Shown one piece after another: positions 41,240 through 49,427 of a stretch of 64,000 bases of DNA. The DNA lies in assembly GCF_010993985.1 (NCBI RefSeq), contig NZ_WINH01000020.1:1-64000 (forward strand), written 5' to 3'. Source of the DNA: Paraferrimonas sp. SM1919. Lineage in GTDB: Bacteria > Pseudomonadota > Gammaproteobacteria > Enterobacterales > Shewanellaceae. The notes beneath the pieces are model-generated. The model did no database searches. It had not been told where the DNA came from and was given only the letters and a program-made list of their open reading frames with translations. The translations under genes were made by a program, and so were the position numbers. Numbering within the stretch: position 1 is the stretch's first letter; every line of letters starts with the position of its first letter.

Positions 41240-41845
41240 TTATGCTTTGCAAGATTTGACTGGGTTAGCAATGCCGCCACCTTTAGAGGTGAAGCAGTCA
41301 TCTAATAGGGTGCAATAGCAAAACTCGACATCCAGTTTCCAACGTTCGTTGTTCACTTTTAGCCATAAATCATGGCTATTTTGATGATCGTATAATTTAA
41401 AAAAGACTCTATCTTGCTGAGCAGGCAACACAATATTATTAATCACAGACGTCAGGGTTGCCCCTTCTTCAATAGAAATCGTCGTTGAATTAAACTTATC
41501 GAAAAGTGACTGGTAGGCTTTATATTCTGCATTACAGCAAGCCACCATAAAGTTACCTACTTCATTGTAGGGCTTACCATCATAAATTAACTTTGCACTA
41601 TGGATAATCGCTGGTCCAGAGCCCGAATTTTTAATAGTAAAAGCAATAGCAGGCTTTTTAGCAGCCTCATCATAGTTACTATGAGTGAACCCCATTAACG
41701 GGAAAGTCATCGCCTTAACCTGTTTTTCAGCCGCACTGGCCTGCATATAAGTGGCATAAAACGATGCCAAAGAGATTAAAATGGCACATAACGCGATAAG
41801 AAGATTAAGCCTATCCGCCGCCAAAAAAGAACGCCCTTTACCCAC
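41240..41845 (-). CDS. Orphan single-pass membrane protein, unrecognised (201 aa)
   Basis: One N-terminal membrane helix (about 12-33: LNLLIALCAILISLASFYAT) followed by an extracytoplasmic-looking beta-rich domain (FPLMGFTHSNYD, IAFTIKNSGSGPAIIHSAKL) and clustered cysteines (ACCNAEY, EFCYC, DDCF, KSC) that could form disulfides. The start is GTG (41843-41845) with AGGGA about 6 bases upstream. Such single-helix plus Ig-like proteins are common but uncharacterised. 125 bp downstream, on the same strand, lies the 194-aa orphan; the pair could be co-transcribed. Confidence 0.72.
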   Translation of the reverse strand: MGKGRSFLAADRLNLLIALCAILISLASFYATYMQASAAEKQVKAMTFPLMGFTHSNYDEAAKKPAIAFTIKNSGSGPAIIHSAKLIYDGKPYNEVGNFMVACCNAEYKAYQSLFDKFNSTTISIEEGATLTSVINNIVLPAQQDRVFFKLYDHQNSHDLWLKVNNERWKLDVEFCYCTLLDDCFTSKGGGIANPVKSCKA

Positions 41846-41984
41846 AGAATATCCCTATTTTTCTTTGATGATCCTCATTAAGGATAAATTAACAGGCATA
41901 TCCCATTGAAATCAATGTTAAATATTTTTGTGGAATCGTTGGTATAGATTTGAAGCTGTAATTTAAACCTTGTTTTGCTTTTAT

Positions 41985-42201
41985 AGCTAGGGAGTCGCGG
42001 TGGCGACAGCACCCAAGGGGAGACCGGGCTGCGCCCTCCCCTTGGAACCCCTCCGCAGCCCCCGCAGTCTGCGTGACCTTAATTTTCATTCGTTAATGTA
42101 CGAGTACGGTCAGATTCGCCATCCATGGCTCAAACTGACCTTCTTGGGCATCCATGCCCAATCCCTCTATTAACTCAATCAAATTAAGCGCAGACAGAAG
42201 G
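41985..42201 (+). repeat. Structured repeat, left copy
   Basis: About 217 bp that align end to end with the reverse complement of 43025-43235. It starts with the core GGGAGTCGCGGTGGCGACAG (41990-42009), then a 10-bp stem CCAAGGGGAG/CTCCCCTTGG (42013-42045), a conserved TTTTCATTCGT, a nested hairpin GGTCAG/CTGACC (42108-42140) around GCC/GGC, a second hairpin GGGC/GCCC (42146-42159), and a conserved end CTCAATCAAATT (42173-42184). It ends 4 bp before the orphan gene at 42206 and supplies its ribosome-binding site. The rest of the 41846-42205 gap has nothing recognisable. Confidence 0.85.
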
Positions 42202-42205
42202 GTAA

Positions 42206-42901
42206 ATGCTACCACTATCAAAGTTTGTAAAGTTGAATGAGTACTTATTAACTGGTACTTTGAGTAAATATCTGCTGAAAGTTAAAAATATCGAGCTCCC
42301 TATAAATAACTCCACTCTTATAAAAAAAGCAACTGCTCTTACCTTCAACGCTATTTGTATCCTATTAGGGCTATTAGGGCTCGTTACACTGATTATCTCG
42401 AGTTCTTCTGAATACCAAAGAATAATGGAAAGCCTATCTAGCATAGGGGCTTTTATGAGCGGATTATCGGGTTTTTCACTCGCTATTATCGCTTTACTAT
42501 CACTAAATACTTGGAAAAAGCAGATCATTTACAACAAAAATATAGAATTAATATGGAAAGCCAAAAGCGCATTAAAAGACCTAGAAAATAAACTCTATCA
42601 GTATCAAGCTATATCTGTGTTGCGTGATCCCACCAATATAAAATGGCGACCACAAAGTGAATTAATTCCAATACAAAAAGAAGTGCAAAAATCACATGAT
42701 TATTTCTGTAATTTTTGCTCTCAAATTGATGCTAACATTGCTGAAAATGATGCTAAATATCAAAACTTAGCATTAATTATTATCAGCTACACCCCTAACC
42801 AAATACATATCAAAAGTAGTATTGATGTTAATAGATCAATTTCAAATATTCCTATTATGAATGAACAACTCAAAGAACTTGAGTTATCAATAGAGCCATA
42901 G
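42206..42901 (+). CDS. Orphan membrane protein between inverted repeats (231 aa)
   Basis: I do not recognise this protein. Two membrane segments (about 44-66 and 80-101) are followed by TWKKQIIYNKNIELIWKAKS, a predicted helical region (ALKDLENKLYQYQ) and a polar C-terminal domain. Very AT-rich compared with the flanks. GAAGGG lies 3 bases before the ATG and belongs to the left structured repeat. Because repeats in opposite orientation bracket it, it may be cargo of a mobile unit or simply inserted beside one. Confidence 0.72.
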   Translation: MLPLSKFVKLNEYLLTGTLSKYLLKVKNIELPINNSTLIKKATALTFNAICILLGLLGLVTLIISSSSEYQRIMESLSSIGAFMSGLSGFSLAIIALLSLNTWKKQIIYNKNIELIWKAKSALKDLENKLYQYQAISVLRDPTNIKWRPQSELIPIQKEVQKSHDYFCNFCSQIDANIAENDAKYQNLALIIISYTPNQIHIKSSIDVNRSISNIPIMNEQLKELELSIEP

Positions 42902-43024
42902 CATTTCTTTCACCCAACTCCCTCCCCTCACTTTATCCTTAATTCTATTAAATTGATGAACTGCTTGAAATGAGTTTTAAATAAAATGTCACCAATACGA
43001 ATTACGTCCTGATGCTCAAATTCC

Positions 43025-43235
43025 CCTCTGACTTTGCGAAGAATTTGATTGAGGAATAGCTGTACTAGACAGGATGTCTAGCAAGGTCTGTTCGAGGCAG
43101 GACGCCGAGTCAGACCGTCTGCGTAATGACGAATGAAAAATTCTGGTTAAGCAAAGTAAGGGGCGGCTCAGGGGGTGTCGGGGGAAAAAGCTGTTGTTTT
43201 CCCCTGACGTGCCGTCGCCACCGCGACTCCCAGCT
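43025..43235 (-). repeat. Structured repeat, right copy (inverted)
   Basis: About 211 bp, inverted relative to the left copy. Core at 43209-43235; stem GGGGAAAA/TTTTCCCC (43181-43204); nested hairpin GGTCTG/CAGACC (43085-43116) around GGC/GCC; hairpin CTAGACA/TGTCTAG (43065-43081) with loop GGA. Stem sequences differ from the left copy while pairing is kept, so the fold is conserved more than the bases. It occupies most of the 385-bp gap between the orphan gene and hrpB; 42902-43024 and 43236-43286 show nothing else. Confidence 0.85.
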
Positions 43236-43286
43236 CGAACAGCAGAGCCTAACTTGAAAGAAATCCCACAGCCGTCCGCAGGACAA

Positions 43287-45632
43287 CTACTTTACATCCA
43301 CCAGCTTACTCGCCTTCCTATATTGAACCCGCCAACCGTTGAATCTTGGTAACTCCCAACGCTTAGGCCCAGCTTTGCGGGTACCAGAGGCATAATGCAC
43401 CACCACGCGCTTAGCAGCAGGAAAGTATTCGACTGTTAGCTTAAGCTCTGCCAACGTCAGCGCCAATGGGTAAGTTTCCATAAACTCGGACTTTTGCCAG
43501 TCAGGTATGCCCGCAAAGGCAAAGTCATCGGCTTCTACGAGCTCAAGATCATCCATGGTTTCAATACCAAGTTCACTAATGGTATGACTTAAATGGGCTT
43601 CTAAGCTGGTGGCCGTACCCTGCTCGCCCGTCACCTTTAACCACAGGTTATAGGATGCTATGTCTTGCTGCAATTGCTCAGCGAGACCGGCATAACGCTC
43701 ACCAGAGAGGATTTGTTGCAACACTAATTGCCCAGTATGCTGGCTATTGAGCTGCGCTTGACGCACCCCAATCACTCGTCCGGCATAGATGCGCTCTAAC
43801 TTACCATCGGCATTGAGTTGTTCTTGCCCCAGTTCTGCTTTGCAAAGCAATTGCAGGGACACGGGTATCAAAACTGTGGCTAAGTTTAGGGTTTGCTTTA
43901 CCCCACGCCCAGGAACGGAATGAATATTTAGTACGATGGCGCTAGGGTGCGTTTCTTTAGCAATTTCAAAGCGGCTATCTCGACCGATTTGTACTTCTTG
44001 GATGCCATTGGCCAGCGCTTGTTGGCGTTTTTCACGGCGTACAAAAGCCATTTGCGGATGAGCCTTTAAAAGTGCCAATATCCAACGTTCGCGCAATTGG
44101 GTATTAGTCAGCAGCTTGCTGCTGTCTTTGCTTAACTGTTTACTTAAGAGAGGAATATCGAGCGCTAACCTAAGCTGCTTAGCAAATGTGCGGGCTTCCC
44201 TTAGCACTTCGTGATTCACTTTTAAGCAATCTGGCGCCCCTTCACGCAGCAGTTTAATTTGGGTATAGGCATCACAATCAAAGTGTTGCCACTGCTGCAG
44301 CTGATCAATATCGTAGGGATCATTCGGCAATTGATATAAACGCCCGGGGGTCGACATTACTGCAATACAATCGATCATTAACTGGGTGCAATCCAAGTCC
44401 GGCATGGAACTCAGTAAATGGGCAAATATGGCATCGATCGGCAGTGGCCCTAGGCGTTTGCCGTGTTCGGTGATCTGGCCTTGGCTATCAATAGCGCTTA
44501 ATGACAGTAATGCCTGTTTAGCAATTTCTAGGGTTTTCGGCTTGAGGCTATCAAGAAACTCTAAACTAGCCAGTTCAAAGCCATTATTGGCGGCGGCTAA
44601 CATGGGCTCTAGGAGTTCTTGGCGCATTAATTCACTGTCTGTATGGGCATCCAGTGGAGCCGCTTGGCCCCATAATCGGTAACACACACCTGCCTGCACC
44701 CTACCCGCTCGACCTAGGCGTTGCTTGGCACTGGCCATGGAAATACGTTCCAGTGACAACACATTGCGGCCATTACGTTGTATGGTTCTGCGCTCTAAAC
44801 CACTATCCACCACCGCCGTTACCCCTTCAATGGTTAAAGAGGTTTCTGCCACGTTAGTGGCAAAAATGATTCGACGCTCATTGGCTGGGCTCAGGATTTG
44901 CTGCTGGATATCAGATTCAATGCCACCATGAAGGGGAAAGCTGCTAATCCCAAAATGCTGGCAGGCCTGCTGACAGCTAGCCAGTTCTTTTTTACCGGGT
45001 AGAAATACCAAAACATCGCCTTGGGTTTCAGCTAAGGCTTGGTCTACGGCAGTCGCCACCCTTTGCTCTAGGTTATGATTGCTTGGCAGTTGTAAATCGT
45101 CTTTGGCTAAGTGTTTTAGCTCAACACTAAAGCGCTTGCCCTCACTAAATAAGTATTGGCCATCGATATAGCGGGTTAAGGCTTGGGCATTAATGGTGGC
45201 AGAAGTCAGCAGCAGTTTATGACTTTGCTTTTGCTTAAGAATGGCCAGTAATAAATCGGTATCCCAGCGGCGCTCATGAAATTCATCAATCATCACCACA
45301 TCGAAATCTTGTAGGTTATTATCTGCCAACCAACTAAGGGCAACCCCAGGGGTCACAAAGGCCAGCTGAGTATTGGCAGTCACATGATTTTCAAAGCGGA
45401 TGGCGTAATTAACAGCAAACGCGCTGGATTGGCTCAAATAATTGGCCAAAGCGGTCGCCGCTATACGTCTAGGCTCGACAATTAAAACTCGATAGCCTGC
45501 TGCTGCCAACCACAAGGGTAAACGCGTTGATTTACCCGAGCCTGTATCTGCCGCCACCACTAAATGATGGTTAGCAATATTGGCGATAACTTTCGATTTT
45601 AAAGGATCTATCGGAAGGCTTGGCAGAGTCAT
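43287..45632 (-). CDS. hrpB: ATP-dependent RNA helicase HrpB (DEAH family)
   Basis: A 781-residue DEAH-type helicase of the HrpB branch. Visible motifs are GSGKST (31-36), DEFH (116-119, the HrpB variant of DEAH), SAT (144-146), and QRLGRAGR (304-311), followed by the ratchet domain and the long HrpB-specific C-terminal region ending with the basic GPKRWELPRFNGWRVQYR. In E. coli hrpB function is poorly defined; other family members act on mRNA. The N-terminus is slightly shorter than in E. coli (about 809) but the helicase core is complete. Confidence 0.93.
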   Translation of the reverse strand: MTLPSLPIDPLKSKVIANIANHHLVVAADTGSGKSTRLPLWLAAAGYRVLIVEPRRIAATALANYLSQSSAFAVNYAIRFENHVTANTQLAFVTPGVALSWLADNNLQDFDVVMIDEFHERRWDTDLLLAILKQKQSHKLLLTSATINAQALTRYIDGQYLFSEGKRFSVELKHLAKDDLQLPSNHNLEQRVATAVDQALAETQGDVLVFLPGKKELASCQQACQHFGISSFPLHGGIESDIQQQILSPANERRIIFATNVAETSLTIEGVTAVVDSGLERRTIQRNGRNVLSLERISMASAKQRLGRAGRVQAGVCYRLWGQAAPLDAHTDSELMRQELLEPMLAAANNGFELASLEFLDSLKPKTLEIAKQALLSLSAIDSQGQITEHGKRLGPLPIDAIFAHLLSSMPDLDCTQLMIDCIAVMSTPGRLYQLPNDPYDIDQLQQWQHFDCDAYTQIKLLREGAPDCLKVNHEVLREARTFAKQLRLALDIPLLSKQLSKDSSKLLTNTQLRERWILALLKAHPQMAFVRREKRQQALANGIQEVQIGRDSRFEIAKETHPSAIVLNIHSVPGRGVKQTLNLATVLIPVSLQLLCKAELGQEQLNADGKLERIYAGRVIGVRQAQLNSQHTGQLVLQQILSGERYAGLAEQLQQDIASYNLWLKVTGEQGTATSLEAHLSHTISELGIETMDDLELVEADDFAFAGIPDWQKSEFMETYPLALTLAELKLTVEYFPAAKRVVVHYASGTRKAGPKRWELPRFNGWRVQYRKASKLVDVK

Positions 45633-45685
45633 AAATTAAAACATTTACCTTTATTAAAACCCTATTGTAACGGCAACTTATCATT

Positions 45686-46018
45686 ATGAAAAAATTACTT
45701 AGCTTATTAATTGCAATATCAGCCGTAGCAGCTTGGTATTATATTTGGACCCCTAAATGGCTACTTGAGGTATGCTACATCAGCTCTATTGCTGCTGTAT
45801 CGATAGTCGCAATCGACAAGTTTTGTGCTGTTCAAAGGTGGTCGCGGCTGCCAGAGTGGCTATTTTTTATTGCAACTTTAGCTGGTGGCTGGGGAGCAAT
45901 GGCATTAAGTTTTATTGTGTTCAACCACAAACATAATAAACACGCCTTCTTCTGGCCTTGGTTGGTACTGAGCATTGTATCTGCTGCGGCTATTTATGCG
46001 ATTCCAAGATACCTTTAA
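45686..46018 (+). CDS. DUF1294 small membrane protein
   Basis: A 110-residue protein with about four hydrophobic segments (3-18, 27-45, 58-80, 88-105) and the DUF1294 pattern: DKFCAVQRWSRLPEWLFF, then GGWGAMALSFIVFNHKHNKHAFF. In other bacteria the domain is often fused to a cold-shock domain; here it is alone. Function unknown. Shares a bidirectional terminator with slyD, tail to tail. Confidence 0.8.
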   Translation: MKKLLSLLIAISAVAAWYYIWTPKWLLEVCYISSIAAVSIVAIDKFCAVQRWSRLPEWLFFIATLAGGWGAMALSFIVFNHKHNKHAFFWPWLVLSIVSAAAIYAIPRYL

Positions 46019-46034
46019 ATTACATACCCCAATA

Positions 46035-46060
46035 AAAAAGCAGCCAAATGGCTGCTTTTT
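46035..46060. terminator. Bidirectional terminator, DUF1294 gene / slyD
   Basis: Stem AAAAAGCAGCC/GGCTGCTTTTT with loop AAAT, 11 bp per arm, A/T tracts on both sides. It serves the convergent genes on either side. Confidence 0.88.
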
Positions 46061-46075
46061 CTGTGCCGTTAAAAA

Positions 46076-46555
46076 CTAGTGATGGGAACACTTGCCATCT
46101 TCATGGGCATGACCATGCACTAACTCTTCAGCAGTGGCAGCACGCACTTCTAGCACTTCAATAGTGAAGGTTAAGTCCATGCCAGCTAGCGGATGATTGC
46201 CATCAACGATCACTTCGTCGTCGCTAACATCAAGGATCATCACCGATTGCTCACCGTGATCGGTATCCGCGCGGAACTGCATACCTGCTTTTACTTCCAT
46301 GCCATCAAACATAGAAATCGGCACCGCTTGCATTAGCTCTTGGTTTCTTTCACCGTAGGCATCACTGCAATCGATATCAACCGTAAATTTTTCACCGGCC
46401 TCTTTGCCCATTAAAGCTTTATCTAAACCTGGTACTAGATAACCAGAGTTCATCATCACCGTTAATGGCTTATCGTGGAAAGTACTGTCTAATTGAGTAC
46501 CTTCGGTAGCTACGCTGTAGTGCATGACTACTACGTCTTTTTCAGTAATTTGCAT
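46076..46555 (-). CDS. slyD: FKBP-type peptidyl-prolyl isomerase SlyD
   Basis: Proline isomerase and metallochaperone. From the ATG at 46553-46555 it is 159 residues: a split FKBP domain with FDxxx-type start (VVVMHYSVATEGTQLDST), the inserted flap domain (about 70-120, with DAYGERN and VDGNHPLAGMDLTF), and a short His-rich tail HGHAHEDGKCSHH, likely metal-binding but shorter than in E. coli (196 residues). An ATG six codons upstream exists but adds non-family residues. Confidence 0.92.
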   Translation of the reverse strand: MQITEKDVVVMHYSVATEGTQLDSTFHDKPLTVMMNSGYLVPGLDKALMGKEAGEKFTVDIDCSDAYGERNQELMQAVPISMFDGMEVKAGMQFRADTDHGEQSVMILDVSDDEVIVDGNHPLAGMDLTFTIEVLEVRAATAEELVHGHAHEDGKCSHH

Positions 46556-46590
46556 AATTGTTCTCGTACACAAGTAATGCGCTTATTGTA

Positions 46591-47961
46591 CTACATTTCA
46601 CCACGATTTAAGCGACCAAAGTAGTCTTTCGCGGCAGCTTTCACCTTAGGTGCGAGCAAGAGTGCACAAGTCATGGTCGGAATCGCCATCAGCGCATAAA
46701 AGCCATCAACAATATTTACTATTTCACTGACCGATGCCGTCGCTGCAAACAGGATAATGCCAATATACACATACAGGTAGTAACGCACTTTGCTGCGACC
46801 AAACAAAAAGGCAAAACACTGGCTGCCATAAAATGCTTGGGTAAACACGGTACTAATGCCAAAGAAAAACACACACACAATTAAGATGTACGGGCCCACT
46901 CCAGGAATAGTCTGCTCAAACGCTTTGGCTGATAGCACTACCCCTTCAGCATCACTAACTTGCCACACCCCAGAGATCAAAATAATCATCGCTGTTGCGG
47001 TACAAACAATAATGGTGTCAATAAATGGCCCTAACATCGCCACTAACCCTTCACGCACAGGTTCATTAGTCTTGGCACTACCATGAGCCATCACCTCAGT
47101 ACCAATACCCGCTTCATTCGAAAAAGCAGCTCGGCGAATACCAATTAACATGGCACCTAGCACGCCACCAGCGACAGAATCTGCAGCAAACGCTTGAGTA
47201 ACAATTAAACCAAAATAATAGGGAATTTGATCAGCATGGGTGATAAGAACGTATGCCGCACAGCTAACATATATCGCCACCATGGTTGGCACCACTTTAA
47301 CCGCAACATTAGCAATTCGCTTAATACCGCCTAAAATAACGATGCCCACTAAGGTACAGATAAAGAAGCCCAAAGTTAGGTCTACCGCAAAGGTAGATTC
47401 ACCTGCCGCTACAAAGCCAGGTTTCACGATTAAATACTCACGGATAATTTGCACAATTTGGTTGGTATTAAATAATGGTAGATTGCCAACCATACCCGCA
47501 ATACAAAACAAAATGGCCAGCGGCTTCCACTTACTGCCTAAACCTTGGGTAATGATATACATAGGCCCACCTTGGGGGGTGCCGTTTTCATCCTTCTCAC
47601 GGTACATGATCGCCAAGGTACCGGTGAAAAACTTAGTCGCCATCCCTAATATGGCGCTAACCCACATCCAAAATATCGCCCCAGGGCCACCTACCATAAT
47701 CGCCACCGCGACCGAGCCGATATTACCCAAGCCCACTGTACCTGCCATGGCACTAGCCAATGCCCCAGCATGGGATATTTGCCCTTCAGCCTTTTTATCG
47801 TCGTATTTGCCACGAACAATATCAATGGCATGGCGCATATAACGAAAAGGCGCGAAACCAGAAAAAATGGTGAAGAACAGGCCCCCACCAACTAACAACA
47901 CCAACATATGGTGTCCCCATGCAAGATCAGCAAAACTGGCTGTAATTTCTTGGAAAGACAT
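46591..47961 (-). CDS. Sodium:alanine/glycine symporter (AGCS family)
   Basis: Inner-membrane Na+-coupled amino acid importer. It is 456 residues with about 11 membrane segments, with the family hallmarks AMAGTVGLGNIGSVAVA near 70-86, GGPMYIITQGL, and RAAFSNEAGIGTEVMAHGSAKT. Substrate (alanine or glycine) is inferred from family. It is divergent from the TorF-type porin across 233 bp that contains a palindrome and a sigma-54-like promoter for the porin. 17 bp from slyD's region boundary, so readthrough into slyD is possible. Confidence 0.93.
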   Translation of the reverse strand: MSFQEITASFADLAWGHHMLVLLVGGGLFFTIFSGFAPFRYMRHAIDIVRGKYDDKKAEGQISHAGALASAMAGTVGLGNIGSVAVAIMVGGPGAIFWMWVSAILGMATKFFTGTLAIMYREKDENGTPQGGPMYIITQGLGSKWKPLAILFCIAGMVGNLPLFNTNQIVQIIREYLIVKPGFVAAGESTFAVDLTLGFFICTLVGIVILGGIKRIANVAVKVVPTMVAIYVSCAAYVLITHADQIPYYFGLIVTQAFAADSVAGGVLGAMLIGIRRAAFSNEAGIGTEVMAHGSAKTNEPVREGLVAMLGPFIDTIIVCTATAMIILISGVWQVSDAEGVVLSAKAFEQTIPGVGPYILIVCVFFFGISTVFTQAFYGSQCFAFLFGRSKVRYYLYVYIGIILFAATASVSEIVNIVDGFYALMAIPTMTCALLLAPKVKAAAKDYFGRLNRGEM

Positions 47962-48060
47962 AACACTTCTTAATTTTGGAAACTTGATACATAAACTACC
48001 TAATTATCAGTATTTTATCTAACACCTTGCTGCACAAAATATGGGCAACAGGTTCATATA

Positions 48061-48081
48061 TGGTGCATACAAAATGCACCA
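48061..48081. promoter_or_regulatory. Palindrome in the symporter-porin gap
   Basis: TGGTGCAT-ACAAA-ATGCACCA, 8-bp perfect arms. The half-site TGCACCA is the same word as in NtrC sites, but NtrC sites have the halves in the opposite order (TGCACC-N5-GGTGCA), so the binding protein is uncertain. It is about 50 bp upstream of a sigma-54-like promoter. Confidence 0.45.
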
Positions 48082-48130
48082 AAGTTAGCATTTAAAGCAT
48101 AAACAACTGATAAACAACAATAAAAATAAG

Positions 48131-48146
48131 TGGCATGCAACTCGCA
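48131..48146 (+). promoter_or_regulatory. Sigma-54-type promoter of the porin gene
   Basis: TGGCATG-CAAC-TCGCA compared with consensus TGGCACG-N4-TTGCA. The GG (48132-48133) and GC (48144-48145) are exactly 10 bp apart, as sigma-54 requires. It lies 49 bp before the porin ATG. Confidence 0.5.
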
Positions 48147-48194
48147 ATGTAATCAGCAGTAACTTTTTAATTATTATTTTGCGAGGAAAGCACA

Positions 48195-48839
48195 ATGAAA
48201 AAAACTAAATTAGCAGCATTAGTAATTACTGCAGGTTCTTTATTAGCCACTCCTGTGATGGCGGAAGTCAGCCTAAATGCAGGCGTAGTATCAAATTACC
48301 TATGGCGTGGTCTTACTCAAACTAATGGCGCTGCTGCAGTTCAAGGTGGAATTGATTTTGAAAGTGATTCGGGCGTTTATGTTGGATCTTGGGCATCAAA
48401 TGTAGATTTTGGTGACGGCACAAGTTATGAACTTGACTTCTACGGTGGTTATGCTGGTGAAGTTAGTGGGTTTAACTATGATTTAGGTGTTATTTACTAT
48501 GCCTTTCCAGATGGTGAAGACAGTAACGCTACAGAGCTTTACCTAAGCGCTGGATATGATTTCATCAGCATGACTTATTCTAAGCAAATTCAGTCTGACT
48601 GGGATGCTAATAACGTTTCTTATTTAGAGGCAAATGCAGAATTTGAACTAACACAAAGCTTAACTTTAGGCCTACATGCCGGTAAGTGGTTAGGTAGCGA
48701 CACTGATGAAGATACTGATATCAACGCAAGTTTGACCCGTTCAACGGATCAAGGTGATATCAGTTTATTAGTTTCAAAAAGTAGTGCCGTAGACTATGAC
48801 GATGCCCAAGTTGTTGTTGGCTATGCTGTCGCTTTTTAA
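48195..48839 (+). CDS. TorF-family putative porin (TIGR02001/gcw_chp)
   Basis: A 214-residue outer-membrane protein with a Sec signal peptide cleaved at about residue 23 (ATPVMA-EVS). The start of the mature protein, SLNAGVVSNYLWRGLTQTNG, is the gcw_chp signature, and the remainder alternates short beta strands ending with a terminal Phe, as in a small beta-barrel. In several proteobacteria this family sits beside glnK-amtB, linking it to nitrogen supply; here it has a sigma-54-like promoter. GAGG lies 8 bases before the ATG. Confidence 0.88.
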   Translation: MKKTKLAALVITAGSLLATPVMAEVSLNAGVVSNYLWRGLTQTNGAAAVQGGIDFESDSGVYVGSWASNVDFGDGTSYELDFYGGYAGEVSGFNYDLGVIYYAFPDGEDSNATELYLSAGYDFISMTYSKQIQSDWDANNVSYLEANAEFELTQSLTLGLHAGKWLGSDTDEDTDINASLTRSTDQGDISLLVSKSSAVDYDDAQVVVGYAVAF

Positions 48840-48855
48840 TTGTAAAATAATAGAT

Positions 48856-48881
48856 AAAAGGCAGCATTTGCTGCCTTTTTA
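48856..48881 (+). terminator. Porin gene terminator
   Basis: Stem AAAAGGCAGC/GCTGCCTTTT (48856-48879) with loop ATTT, then T-rich. Its 3' arm meets the stop codon of the convergent yrdA-like gene. Confidence 0.85.
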
Positions 48882-49427
48882 ATTGTGTTGAAGATAATCG
48901 TTTTTGGTTTTAACGTATTTCGCTGCAGCATACTTAAAAAATGATAACTCTTGTTCATTCAAACAACGAACTTGCCTTATAGGGTTACCAAGATATAAAA
49001 ACCCACTTTGCAAACGCTTACCAGGAGGAACGACACTGCCAGCTCCTATCACTACTTGAGACTCAATATAAGCACCATCAAGTATAATCGCCCCCATACC
49101 AACTAAGATTTCACTTTCTAGGGTACATCCATGTAGACAGGCTTTATGTCCTATAGTGACATCATTACCTATCGTTAAAGCGAAACCATCACTATTAAAG
49201 TCACTTCGGTGGGTAACATGCAGTACGCAGCCATCCTGTACAGATGTTCTCTCACCAATGATAACTTCATTAACATCACCACGGATCACCGCCATTGGCC
49301 ACACCGAGCTATCCTTATTTAAAGTAACATTACCTATCACGCAAGCCTGTGGATCAACATAAACCTCTGGCGCTATGTTTGGCTTATTGCCTTGATAAGC
49401 ACGAATAGAATGATTAACTAAGCCCAT
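48879..49427 (-). CDS. yrdA: Gamma-carbonic-anhydrase-like protein (YrdA/CaiE family)
   Basis: A 182-residue left-handed beta-helix trimer protein built of hexapeptide repeats (IGNVTL, VWPMAV, IRGDVN, and so on). The three metal-ligand histidines of the gamma class are present: His70, His94 and His99. Family members bind zinc; carbonic anhydrase activity is often weak or absent, so the activity is not assured. Divergent from mioC, 93 bp apart. Confidence 0.88.
   Translation of the reverse strand: MGLVNHSIRAYQGNKPNIAPEVYVDPQACVIGNVTLNKDSSVWPMAVIRGDVNEVIIGERTSVQDGCVLHVTHRSDFNSDGFALTIGNDVTIGHKACLHGCTLESEILVGMGAIILDGAYIESQVVIGAGSVVPPGKRLQSGFLYLGNPIRQVRCLNEQELSFFKYAAAKYVKTKNDYLQHN

Noticed and set aside
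41889..42089. 66-codon minus-strand frame with Gly/Ala-rich sequence
   Set aside because: It lies within the GC-rich hairpin part of the left structured repeat, which explains the composition. The homologous right copy does not preserve the frame.
40530..42901. A complete phage-defence system in the accessory patch
   Set aside because: Three unknown membrane proteins are present, but no nuclease, NTPase, toxin, reverse transcriptase or cyclase motif is visible; context alone is not enough.
48061..48081. Standard NtrC binding site
   Set aside because: The half-sites are in the wrong order (TGGTGCA first, TGCACCA second) compared with TGCACC-N5-GGTGCA, so NtrC cannot be claimed.
47962..48194. 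Glycine riboswitch ahead of the alanine/glycine symporter
   Set aside because: No GGAGAG-type glycine aptamer core is present on the minus strand upstream of the symporter.
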